DNA of 64,000 nt from Salinarchaeum sp. IM2453 (GTDB lineage: Archaea > Halobacteriota > Halobacteria > Halobacteriales > Salinarchaeaceae), in NCBI RefSeq assembly GCF_019693215.1, contig NZ_CP081183.1, positions 1,801,226 through 1,865,225 of the forward strand. The letters run 5' to 3'. The translations under genes were made by a program, and so were the position numbers. The notes beneath the pieces are model-generated. The model was not told the DNA's origin. It ran no database searches and worked only from the letters and a program-made list of their open reading frames with translations. This document shows positions 1-7,996 of this stretch, one piece after another. Numbering within the stretch: the first letter of the stretch is position 1; the number at the start of each line of letters is the position of its first letter.

Positions 1-2
1 TT

Positions 3-209
3 AATACAGAGATTCTCGATGATGCTAAGCGAGAGATCACTGAGACAGCGAATGAGAAACGGACGACCTCATCCAGCGTTGACGATGCTGTATCGCAACT
101 ACAGAACATGCAGGGAGGAGAGTCTGAGACTGCAAGCGGTGACAGTGTCGATGCACAGGCTGATGCGTTACGTGAACTCAAAGACCAACAGCAAGAGTCT
201 GATGAGTGA
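3..209 (+). CDS. C-terminal part of an unidentified acidic protein (partial)
   Basis: The window opens inside this reading frame, which runs 68 codons from the left edge to a TGA at 207-209. The visible part is acidic, Gln/Ser-rich and predicted helical (for example DDAVSQLQNMQGG and ALRELKDQQQ), so it may be a coiled-coil tail. I do not recognise the family. The frame is preferred over the overlapping ATG-started frame at 19 because its composition (Asp/Glu-rich, hardly any Cys or Trp) matches the haloarchaeal proteins around it. The start and most of the protein lie outside the window. Confidence 0.55.
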   Translation, partial: NTEILDDAKREITETANEKRTTSSSVDDAVSQLQNMQGGESETASGDSVDAQADALRELKDQQQESDE

Positions 210-281
210 TCGTTGTATAAGCTGCTGTTTCCTGTAATTGGCGTTACATCAAGATACTGTAACGATATATAACTGAGCGGC

Positions 282-1691
282 TTACTGGCTTCTGTTTTCT
301 TCGACTATCTTACTGGCTACTAATACCAAATCGTCCTGATACCGTGGGCCGATAACCTGCAGTCCCACTGGAAGCCCGTCTTCTGTTGTACCAACCGGAA
401 CTGATGCAGCCGGATGCCCTGTCCAGTTAAATGGCCACGTAAGTACCCTTTCCCACTCTGTCGCAGCGCTTGGGTTAATATCTGCATCAACATTCCCCAA
501 TGTCGGGGTCAAGAGGATGTCATAATCTACGAAGACATCTTCCACTGCGTCAAATAGTTCTGTCCGGACAATTCCGGATGTTGCAATGTCTTTTGTCGTA
601 ACAGAGTCTGCTTTTTCTATGAAACTAACCAAAGTGTCATCAACTTTGTCTGGATAGTCCCGAATGTCAATATTAAACGACTGTCGAAGCGTCTCTGCCG
701 CTCGCTCAAGGCTAACACTAAATGTTTCTTCAACGACCGCGGTGAGCTCCTGCATGTCCCTCCCATGATCAAGCGCTACGGTATCGACATGAGTCTCTCC
801 AGATTCAAGTCGTTCTATCTGGCTCTCTATAACGTCTTGAATCTCTGAGTCGACCTCAAACACATCTAGATTTGGACTGTATGCTACTTGTAACTTAGAT
901 GTCCCCGCTTCTATTGCATCGAGAAACGAAATATCGACAGGCACACTTGCAGGATCACGCGGATGCATACCTGTAATTACGTCCATGACTAAGGCAGCAT
1001 CCTCAGCCGTTCTTGTGATTGGTCCTGTAACTGAGTGATGCATTTTCTTCCCGAAGGCATTTGGTCGTGACTTAACCGGCACAAGTCCATATGATGGCTT
1101 TAAGCCAAATACTCCACATAATGTAGCTGGAATCCGTATCGAGCCTCCAGCGTCGCTTCCAATCGCAGCTGCTGCCATCCCCGCTCCAACTGCAGCGGCA
1201 CTTCCACCAGATGATCCTCCAGCATTCAACGACTGATCAACTGGAGATGCAGTTGGTCCGATAAGATTGTTATCAGTCATTCCTTTGTGTCCAAACTCTG
1301 GTGTGTTTGTTTTCCCGATGATAACTGCTCCTGCCTCCTCAAGTCGTTGTACAACCGGAGATGTTTCTGGAGATGTGTATCCCAGCTCGTCAATGAGCTT
1401 CGACCCCATTGTATGTCGGACACCTTCCTTCCCCTGTCGTAGGTCCTTAATTGCGATCGGAGCTGCGTAGAGCGGATTCTGTGAACGCTGATCCTCAGAA
1501 TACGCCTCAAGCCTGACGGCTTGTTCTTTCGCAAGATCCCCAGTTACTGTAATAAACGCGTTAATATCTGGCTCCTGCTGATCAATCTTCTCAAGATATG
1601 TTTGTACAATTGCTTCTGGTGCAATCGAACCTGATTTGGCACGCTTTGTTATCTCCCTCAAAGTGAGTCCTGTGATCTTCTTTTGGTCCAT
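282..1691 (-). CDS. Amidase (amidase-signature family)
   Basis: This 469-residue protein belongs to the amidase-signature family, which hydrolyses amide bonds with a Ser-cisSer-Lys triad. The catalytic Lys lies in PIAIKDLRQG, the cis-Ser in GGSSGGSAAA and the nucleophile in SDAGGSIRIP; these are direct sequence observations. The length is usual for the family. It could resemble GatA of the tRNA amidotransferase, but no gatB or gatC is adjacent and the sequence reads as a general amidase, so the substrate is unknown. The ATG at 1691 begins MDQKKITGLT, directly before the usual N-terminal helix. The gene stands alone on the minus strand, and its promoter lies towards the IS relic at 1834. Confidence 0.85.
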   Translation of the reverse strand: MDQKKITGLTLREITKRAKSGSIAPEAIVQTYLEKIDQQEPDINAFITVTGDLAKEQAVRLEAYSEDQRSQNPLYAAPIAIKDLRQGKEGVRHTMGSKLIDELGYTSPETSPVVQRLEEAGAVIIGKTNTPEFGHKGMTDNNLIGPTASPVDQSLNAGGSSGGSAAAVGAGMAAAAIGSDAGGSIRIPATLCGVFGLKPSYGLVPVKSRPNAFGKKMHHSVTGPITRTAEDAALVMDVITGMHPRDPASVPVDISFLDAIEAGTSKLQVAYSPNLDVFEVDSEIQDVIESQIERLESGETHVDTVALDHGRDMQELTAVVEETFSVSLERAAETLRQSFNIDIRDYPDKVDDTLVSFIEKADSVTTKDIATSGIVRTELFDAVEDVFVDYDILLTPTLGNVDADINPSAATEWERVLTWPFNWTGHPAASVPVGTTEDGLPVGLQVIGPRYQDDLVLVASKIVEENRSQ

Positions 1692-1833
1692 GCTGCCGAA
1701 CTGTTAGTACCATATGTCCCGTCCAAAATGAAACTGATGCCGGTTTGCTTGTCTGACAGTTGTCAATCCATTTTTCCATAAGATCTTGGGGGATGACTGT
1801 CCATGTATCTTGGGCTAATCTCAGAGCTTTTTA

Positions 1834-2206
1834 GTGAACTTACCCCGCCCTACTCCGCTCGGGGTGTGCCCTCGCTTCGTTGAGGGCGGGGCTTCCTGCC
1901 TCTCGGACAGGATTTCCTGTTTCCACGACGGCACTTGCAAGCACTGTCTCACGCTGGGACAGGCTCGCAGCGGTGCCAGTCTCCGCAGGCGTTGCTTTGG
2001 ATTGTTCCAACCCTACTCGATGGTGACGGCGATGATAGAGTCTGACCGTGGTTATGATCCCACTCTAAGCCAGCCTCATGAGTGAATCCCGTCACGACTC
2101 AGTATTTGTTGGCAATTGAGTTGAATGTTTTTGATTTGATTAAGCGACGGCTGTATCCCCGCCCTACTCGCTCCCGGTGGTCGCCCTTTGAGGACGGGGA
2201 CTTAGC
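1834..2206 (+). mobile_element. Relic with two IS200/IS605-type terminal hairpins
   Basis: The 740-bp gap before the MFS gene holds no convincing gene but two copies of one palindromic motif. The first (1834-1898) starts GTGAACTTACC and has a perfect 9-bp stem, 1843-1851 with 1883-1891. The second (about 2153-2206) has the same CCCCGCCCT arm at 2157-2165 paired with 2191-2199 with one mismatch. The sequence between them is locally GC-rich with no maintained frame. Such hairpins terminate haloarchaeal IS200/IS605/IS1341 elements, so this is read as a non-autonomous or decayed element; the exact borders are uncertain. Related hairpins recur near 37975, 48748 and 62026. Confidence 0.5.
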
Positions 2207-2433
2207 CTGCAAAGGGTTAAAAGGAAGTTATGGTATATATTCATTCGTTACACACGTCCACTATATTGTTCCTTTACAGCGGCAAATATCACATTATGAT
2301 AGTTTCAAAACTTTTATTGACCATATTGTTCTTCGTGTTATTAGGAGAAAAAGACGATTGAGGAGGAATCGTCCTCCTGTTTCGTTCACAAATCTGTCGA
2401 ACAGCTCAGATGGTGAGCGAGGTGCATGAAGAG

Positions 2434-3786
2434 ATGACATCTACAACAGATCAATCGAATACTACACTTAACGGGACCCCTCGCCAAGGACTTCTCACGG
2501 CAACGTTTGGGTTCTTTATTGGTTTTGCAGGTATCGTCGTATATGGCCCGGCCGCTGATCAGTTCGAGCAAGCGATGGGACTGTCTGGAATCTTACTCGG
2601 AATTTTAGTCGCCGCTCCGAATCTTGTTGGTTCTTTGATCCGGATTCCGTTTGGGGCGTGGACCGACGATGTTGGAGCAAGAAAGCCTTTTCTGATCCTT
2701 TTCGGGCTATCGATCATCGGTATGGCTGGTCTCTCAGCTATCCTCGTATTGTTCTATCCCAGTGGCCTTTCAATGGAGCTGTATCCACTGATCTTTCTCT
2801 TTGGCGCATTGAGCGGCTGTGGAATTGGTGCTTTCTCTGTTGGTAATGCGCAGACATCATACTGGTACCCAGCAGATAAGCAGGGAACAGCACTTGCCAT
2901 CTACGCTGGAATCGGAAACACCTCACCAGGTGTGTTTACGATTCTTATTCCTGTCGTTATCGCAACAATTGGACTTACACAGACCTACCTTCTCTGGCTT
3001 GTGCTACTTATACTTGGGACAATCATCTACGCTATCTACGCTGTAGACCCGTACTATTTCCAACTTCGAAAGCTCGGTGTCGATCCAGACCGAGCGGAGC
3101 GCAAAGCCCGTGAACATGGCCAGGAACTGTTTCCAAGCGGAGACACATTTAAATCTGTCAAGCAGGCTGCCACAATTCCGAGATCGTGGGCACTTGTGGC
3201 AATGTACTTCTCATCGTTTGGTGGATTCCTTGCGTTGACCGTTTGGTTCCCGACATACTGGACATCATATCACGGGATAAGTTCCAGTGTTGCCGGTGCT
3301 CTGACTGCAATTGGCTTCATTGTCCTTGGAGCGATAATCCGTATTCCGGGCGGTATACTGAGCGATCGAATTGGAGGCGAACGAACCGCTATTCTTAGCT
3401 TCAGTATTATTGCTACTGCTTCGCTAATATTGATGCTCAGTCAAACATCAGTCCTTGCAGCCATTGGACTTGACACCTCTTTGCTCGGTGTCTCCCCCTG
3501 GACGATAACAGCAGTTATTGGAATGGTTGTTCTTGCAGCGGGCATTGGCGTGGCCAGTGCAGCCGTGTTTCAACTCCTCCCACAGTATGTCCCTGATGCC
3601 GTTGGTGGTGCATCAGGACTTGTGGGAGGAGTTGGAGCCTTCGGAGGGTTTGTTGCCCCGCCATTGCTCGGAATATTTGTTGACCTCTATGGGCCAACCG
3701 GGTATGCGCTTGGTTTCATCCTGTTTTTGCTTTTGGCCCTTGTTGGATTGCTTTTGTCTGTCAGTCTATATGTAATCGATAGCTAA
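2434..3786 (+). CDS. MFS transporter, NarK/nitrate-nitrite-porter-like
   Basis: A 450-residue membrane protein with about 12 hydrophobic segments. After TM2 there is the major-facilitator loop motif RIPFGAWTDDVGARKP, and RIPGGILSDRIGGERT repeats it in the second half. The segment YAGIGNTSPGVFTILIP is similar in place and character to the Gly/Asn-rich signature of nitrate/nitrite porters, so an anion exporter or importer of that branch is likely, but nitrate specificity cannot be read from sequence alone. The ATG at 2434 is chosen over 2410 because GAGGTG at 2418-2423 lies at Shine-Dalgarno distance. No nitrate reductase genes are nearby. Monocistronic as far as can be seen. Confidence 0.75.
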   Translation: MTSTTDQSNTTLNGTPRQGLLTATFGFFIGFAGIVVYGPAADQFEQAMGLSGILLGILVAAPNLVGSLIRIPFGAWTDDVGARKPFLILFGLSIIGMAGLSAILVLFYPSGLSMELYPLIFLFGALSGCGIGAFSVGNAQTSYWYPADKQGTALAIYAGIGNTSPGVFTILIPVVIATIGLTQTYLLWLVLLILGTIIYAIYAVDPYYFQLRKLGVDPDRAERKAREHGQELFPSGDTFKSVKQAATIPRSWALVAMYFSSFGGFLALTVWFPTYWTSYHGISSSVAGALTAIGFIVLGAIIRIPGGILSDRIGGERTAILSFSIIATASLILMLSQTSVLAAIGLDTSLLGVSPWTITAVIGMVVLAAGIGVASAAVFQLLPQYVPDAVGGASGLVGGVGAFGGFVAPPLLGIFVDLYGPTGYALGFILFLLLALVGLLLSVSLYVIDS

Positions 3787-3898
3787 GTTACGTTCGTGAC
3801 TTGGTTTCCCGTCAACAAATTCGCAGAAGGAGTCTCATGTGCTACTTACCAGACGGTTTATGACAAAGTCTAATTCACTCGGCGTTTATGTATCAACC

Positions 3899-4345
3899 AT
3901 GAAAGAGAACGTTTTGGTTGCCATTGACCAGTCCGATCCAGCATGGGAGGCTCTCCGAGAGGCCTGTGCATGGCTCAACACAGATGACTTAACTGTTCTT
4001 CATATCCTTGATACTGGAGAATCAAGTTATGGAATCGAAGGAGGCGCAGCAGATGCATGGCATGCTGCAAAACAGGCTGGGGCAGACGATCTATTTGAAC
4101 GTGCAGAACAGATCGCTGCGGAGTACGATGTCGACATTGAAACTGCGGTTGAGTATGGCCGTCCGGCAGATGCTATCATCCGCTATGCCTCTGAGCATGA
4201 TATTGATCATATTATATTGGGCAGCCATGGGAGATCAGGACTCTCTCGGATGTTGCTTGGTAGCGTTGCTGAAGAAGTGGTTCGTAATTCCCCTGTTTCG
4301 GTGACGATCGCTCGTCAAACTAAAGAAGAGTCAACCCCCGACTAA
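3899..4345 (+). CDS. Universal stress protein (UspA family)
   Basis: A 148-residue single-domain UspA fold. It starts with the typical strand MKENVLVAIDQSDPAWEA and ends with the ATP-binding signature GSHGRSGLSRMLLGSVAE (Gly-x2-Gly-x9-Gly-Ser), so it is probably an ATP-binding Usp. The upstream in-frame ATG at 3839 would add 20 residues unlike any Usp, so 3899 is used. The next gene, an Lrp-type regulator, starts 51 bp downstream, and a T-rich stretch at 4368-4375 lies between them. Many haloarchaea carry dozens of such proteins, and the role in this cell is unknown. Confidence 0.85.
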   Translation: MKENVLVAIDQSDPAWEALREACAWLNTDDLTVLHILDTGESSYGIEGGAADAWHAAKQAGADDLFERAEQIAAEYDVDIETAVEYGRPADAIIRYASEHDIDHIILGSHGRSGLSRMLLGSVAEEVVRNSPVSVTIARQTKEESTPD

Positions 4346-4365
4346 TTCCAAGACACAGCCAAAGA

Positions 4366-4376
4366 ACCTTTTTTCG
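4366..4376 (+). terminator. T-tract between usp and lrp-type genes
   Basis: A run of six T follows the universal stress gene stop by about 25 bp. Archaeal intrinsic termination uses such T tracts without a needed hairpin. It could equally be part of the promoter spacer of the regulator gene that starts at 4397. Confidence 0.3.
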
Positions 4377-4396
4377 TCTCTCTCGCATATACAGAT

Positions 4397-4861
4397 ATGA
4401 AAGATCCGGATCTCGATGATGTTGACCGCACTATTCTCCACGCGCTGCAAGAAGACGCCCGGAACATTACATCCGACGAAATTGCCGAGCGAGCCGGCGT
4501 CGCGGGAAGTACCGTTCGAAAGCGAATTAAGCGACTTGAATCTGAAGGCATAATTCAAGGATACAGTGCAAATATCAACTACGACGAATCAGGATACCCT
4601 ATTCGAATGCTTCTGTACTGCACCGCTCCAATACCAAAACGAGGGGATCTCGTTTCTGATATCCTTGATATCCCTGCTGTTGTTTCCGTTCAAGAACTCG
4701 TCACAGGTGAGGAAAATATATTAGTCACTGCTGTCGGTGAGACAGATAGCGACATTACTCCAGTTGCACAGGAACTTCTTGATATGGGTCTTACCGTTGT
4801 TGATGAAGTTCTTGTCCGCCGCCGAAGATCAACACCGTTTGATGAATTCGACGTTGAGTGA
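4397..4861 (+). CDS. Lrp/AsnC-family transcriptional regulator
   Basis: A 154-residue protein with an N-terminal AsnC-type helix-turn-helix (residues about 8-55, DEIAERAGVAGSTVRKRIKR) and a C-terminal RAM-like αβ domain with the pattern VVSVQELVTGEENILVTA. This is the normal length and layout for a haloarchaeal Lrp-like regulator. It lies convergent to the CO dehydrogenase operon, whose cooC stop is 135 bp away, so it is not clearly its regulator. The ligand is unknown. The ATG at 4397 fits the family start DxVDRxIL. Confidence 0.85.
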   Translation: MKDPDLDDVDRTILHALQEDARNITSDEIAERAGVAGSTVRKRIKRLESEGIIQGYSANINYDESGYPIRMLLYCTAPIPKRGDLVSDILDIPAVVSVQELVTGEENILVTAVGETDSDITPVAQELLDMGLTVVDEVLVRRRRSTPFDEFDVE

Positions 4862-4995
4862 TATTTTGTCTAAGAATTATCGCATAGAAGTGCAATTTAC
4901 TTGCCGAGTTACAAATTCCAGCTTTCTTCGAGGAGAGAATCCCACCGTTTACGCCGAGGAGGATGTCACGATTGTTACGAAGATAGGATTCCTGT

Positions 4996-5874
4996 CTAAA
5001 TTTCTGATGATGTCAATACATCGATAATACGGTCTGCAGCTTCTTCTAGACGAACGCTCGCCTGTATTGGTGGTCTTCCGTTGAGTGCGGCATCCATAAT
5101 CTCATCCTCGTACGGAATTGTTTCAATGACTGGAATGTCGATCTGCCCTGCAATCTGTTCGTACTGACCATCCCGTATTTTGTTTAGAACCACGTACACT
5201 GAATCTATACCCAAATCGTCAGCCATCAACTTGATTGTCTCGACCGTTTCGATGGCTGTTTGTGACGGCCCGACAACAATTATTATTGAATCAACACTTT
5301 TGGCAGTGCCTCTACTCAGATGTTCAACACCAGCTTCCATATCGAGGATAGCTACATCGGACTCAAGGGCTGAGCTGACGAATGAACGCACGAAGTTTTG
5401 CTCCGGACAAAGGCATCCCGTATTCGCTGTTTCCGGAGTTCCAATTGTAACCAGTTTTCCGTTCTCGCCAAATGAGGATGAACAGTCTGAGAATACATCG
5501 TCGATCTCCGGATTCATCCTCACTAGCCCGTTCCTACCGGCACGTTGTTGAATTAATGTCTCACGATCTGTGATTGGTATCGGTGACTCACAACCGATTG
5601 TCGTTGATAAATTTCTATCTGGATCGGCGTCTACAGCAATGACTTCTTGATATGTGGATAATCGTCGGGCAAGTGCTCCAGATAGTGTTGATTTTCCAAC
5701 GCCTCCTTTTCCGGTAACGGCAACTCGTAGCGTCTGATCATTTAACTTAGCTATAGGTTTCGTAGGACGCTTATTGTTAATTTCCTTGTTGACATGAGTA
5801 TGGCCGTGTTCATGATCATAGTCTTGATTATGATCATGCGTGGGTTCTTGATGATTACCACAGTGATCGCACAT
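4996..5874 (-). CDS. cooC: CO dehydrogenase Ni-insertion ATPase CooC with His-rich N-terminus
   Basis: A 292-residue MinD/CooC-type P-loop ATPase. The deviant Walker A is GKGGVGKS at residues 55-62. The Cys-x-Cys of CooC proteins (C154 and C156, in TGCLCPEQN) binds Ni between the two subunits of the dimer. CooC loads nickel into the C-cluster of CooS. Unusually, the first 28 residues hold eight His plus MCDHCG, a Cys/His-rich tail resembling the Ni-storage N-terminus of HypB or the CooJ protein rather than ordinary CooC, which begins near the P-loop. The gene lies immediately downstream of cooS (2-bp gap), so the pair is one operon. The tail is seen; its nickel binding is inferred. Confidence 0.9.
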   Translation of the reverse strand: MCDHCGNHQEPTHDHNQDYDHEHGHTHVNKEINNKRPTKPIAKLNDQTLRVAVTGKGGVGKSTLSGALARRLSTYQEVIAVDADPDRNLSTTIGCESPIPITDRETLIQQRAGRNGLVRMNPEIDDVFSDCSSSFGENGKLVTIGTPETANTGCLCPEQNFVRSFVSSALESDVAILDMEAGVEHLSRGTAKSVDSIIIVVGPSQTAIETVETIKLMADDLGIDSVYVVLNKIRDGQYEQIAGQIDIPVIETIPYEDEIMDAALNGRPPIQASVRLEEAADRIIDVLTSSEI

Positions 5875-5876
5875 AA

Positions 5877-7757
5877 TCAGTCACCTCTTGCTGGTGAAGC
5901 AAACAGAACTTCTCGTCGCTGGTCGATTGCGCTAATAATTTCATTTGCGGCTGCGTCTGGGTCTGACTCCTGTATAAGGTACCCACCGGTTATTTCCTTC
6001 AATTCCTCAGTCAATATTTTAGTCACCTCATCACTGTGATTGACAGGTAATTCTGGAGCAACGTGCAGTGGTAATCCGAGAGCTAATGCCCACGTACCGA
6101 TACTAACGGCCTTTTCAGCGATCAGTTCTGGTGCACTTGCAACCACCGGTAACTGTCGCGTCGGAGTACCTGTTTCTTCAGAAAGTGTGCGCAGCACATT
6201 TCCAATTCTTGAGTTATCAACACATGAACCCATATGCCAAACTGGCGGTAGCTCTGCTCCGGCCGCTTCCTCAAGATTGTCAAGAACTGTTGCTAAGCCA
6301 TCTCCGGCCATCTTATCCGTATTTTTGGGGTCAAGATATCCCTCTTGTGCGGCGATATGTCCAATGCATCCTGTTACGACTGGTAAAATGTCTTCTGCAA
6401 GCAATTCATCGATCAAATTCTCAGTCATGTCAGCTGTTCGTAACTTTGGATTGGGACACCCCACAATCCCCACAATCCCTCGTAACTGCCCGGATTTAAT
6501 TGCTTCCACTAATGGCTGTGTTGGGTCCTCAGGGTTTGCGTTAGCTAGCGTTTCAAAAACAAATTTATCTGAAACGCCTACGACAGCTTGCTGCGTTTGA
6601 TCTGGTACGTCCGTTGTATAGCCCGGTCTCTCAACTCGGTCCTGATAGGCGTCGATCCCCCGCTTAATTATCTCCTGTGCATCTGCATCAGCTGTTTCTG
6701 GATTGAAGCTAACGTGTTCAGCCTCTGGAAGCTGAACGAAGTCTGTTGTCGTGATCAACTTTGTGTGGTGACACTCAATCAGGTCATCTAAGCCGGGCCA
6801 AATACATTGGACATCAACGACCATTGCATCAACTGACCCCGTTGTAACTGCCATCTCAGCTTGTGTGCTGTGTGCTGCAAGTGGGATATCATCTCGCTGG
6901 GCAAGTTCATTACCTGTACAGCAAATTCCAACAATGTTGATTCCATCAGCCCCTACTTTCTTTGCTTCTTGTTCCATTTGTTGTGCGTGCTTTACCACCA
7001 TTTCACTAAGAACAGGTGAGTGACCATGTACGGCAATATTCACTTGATCTGGATTCAATACACCGAGGTTAGCCTCGGTTGTTGTTGGCATCGGAGTGCC
7101 AAAGAGTATGTCTTGTAGATCAGTGCCCATCGTCAATCCAGCATATCCATCAGCTAATCCCGCCTCAAGAGTCCCCTGAAGGAGATGCCTTGAGTCTGCA
7201 TCGTTCCCCTGTGTTGTCCGATGCATTGCACGGGCGACTTCCATATCTGCGCTCGCAGTCGGCTGAATATCTTTTTCCGTAAGGTACTGGCGCTGTTCTT
7301 TCGGCATTCGTTGAAGCCAATTTAACGTTCCTTCATTGCCTTCTTCAAAATCATTGAGGGCGGCATCAGCAACTGCCTTTCCAATTGTATCAATGTCTCC
7401 TTCTGCATTAATCCCTAAATCCTTAGCAATGGTACGTAGCTTCTGCTCATCACGAATTTTGTATGTAGTGTTATCTTTATTGACAACCTCTCTCAGCACC
7501 TCTGCAACCTCTCGAGCGTGATCAGCATGGCTGGCAGCACCGGCCGCAACTTGTCGGTATAGATTTCGAGCGACAACCGTTCCAGGCCCGGCACCACATA
7601 CACCTCGGTCCATCCCCTGCTTTTCATCAGTTACCCGGCATGGCCCCATGTGGCAGATTCGGCAGCACCCTCCCCCTGTTCCGAAGGGGCACTGTGGTCT
7701 GGACTCTTCTAAACGATCGTACGGTAACGACTGATCTTCATCCCCAGAATAGGACAT
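5877..7757 (-). CDS. cooS: Anaerobic Ni-Fe carbon monoxide dehydrogenase catalytic subunit
   Basis: A 626-residue monofunctional CODH that oxidises CO to CO2 with electrons leaving through Fe-S clusters. D- and B-cluster Cys are all visible: C23, C31, C32, C35, C40 and C54, in CPFGTGGGCCRICHMGPCR and GVCGAG, with the same spacing as the well-studied bacterial enzyme. All six C-cluster ligand motifs are present: VHGHSP, GICCTGNE, VQCIWP, GCPNPK, TGCIGH and GSCVDNSR. The length and motifs are those of bacterial CooS, not the larger archaeal CdhA, so ancient transfer is likely. The start at 7757 is preferred over 7835 because GAGGTG (complement of 7763-7768) sits 5 bp upstream. No cooF, hydrogenase or ACS gene is in the window. 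Confidence 0.95.
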   Translation of the reverse strand: MSYSGDEDQSLPYDRLEESRPQCPFGTGGGCCRICHMGPCRVTDEKQGMDRGVCGAGPGTVVARNLYRQVAAGAASHADHAREVAEVLREVVNKDNTTYKIRDEQKLRTIAKDLGINAEGDIDTIGKAVADAALNDFEEGNEGTLNWLQRMPKEQRQYLTEKDIQPTASADMEVARAMHRTTQGNDADSRHLLQGTLEAGLADGYAGLTMGTDLQDILFGTPMPTTTEANLGVLNPDQVNIAVHGHSPVLSEMVVKHAQQMEQEAKKVGADGINIVGICCTGNELAQRDDIPLAAHSTQAEMAVTTGSVDAMVVDVQCIWPGLDDLIECHHTKLITTTDFVQLPEAEHVSFNPETADADAQEIIKRGIDAYQDRVERPGYTTDVPDQTQQAVVGVSDKFVFETLANANPEDPTQPLVEAIKSGQLRGIVGIVGCPNPKLRTADMTENLIDELLAEDILPVVTGCIGHIAAQEGYLDPKNTDKMAGDGLATVLDNLEEAAGAELPPVWHMGSCVDNSRIGNVLRTLSEETGTPTRQLPVVASAPELIAEKAVSIGTWALALGLPLHVAPELPVNHSDEVTKILTEELKEITGGYLIQESDPDAAANEIISAIDQRREVLFASPARGD

Positions 7758-7762
7758 CTGTG

Positions 7763-7768
7763 CACCTC
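7763..7768 (-). promoter_or_regulatory. Shine-Dalgarno site deciding the cooS start
   Basis: On the minus strand GAGGTG precedes the ATG at 7757 by five bases. It selects MSYSGDEDQ as the N-terminus and rejects the 26-residue upstream extension, which has no family similarity. Confidence 0.6.
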
Positions 7769-7792
7769 TGTAATATATGGTGCATGTTAAAC

Positions 7793-7807
7793 GTTTACCA
7801 AGGTAAC
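7793..7807. promoter_or_regulatory. Imperfect inverted repeat upstream of cooS
   Basis: GTTTACCAAGGTAAC is an imperfect palindrome (GTTACC/GGTAAC with one extra T) about 36-50 bp upstream of the cooS start. Its place fits an operator or promoter element for the CODH operon. No regulator is tied to it. Confidence 0.25.
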
Positions 7808-7996
7808 AAGTTCCTATCCTCTTATTTTCGATCAAAGAAACCTGAGGTATATAGCGTATTGCCTCAAAATGATACTATATCACAGGAGTAAGGTAATAAC
7901 TAGGCCTACTTCCTGGATTTATCTCAGGATACGTAGTTGGCTTCCGTTTAGACAGTAACGTGTTTTATTACGGCATCAGACATACATCCCTTCATT

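Noticed and set aside
282-1691. The amidase as GatA of the tRNA amidotransferase
   Set aside because: No gatB/gatC/gatD/gatE near and the sequence reads as a general amidase.
2082-2429. A 115-codon frame upstream of the MFS gene
   Set aside because: It runs through the IS hairpin relic; Arg-rich and Tyr/Ile-rich composition unlike the genes nearby.
6040-6600. A 186-codon open frame opposite cooS
   Set aside because: It lies antisense inside a gene with perfect family motifs and has a Ser/Pro/Thr-rich composition typical of shadow frames.
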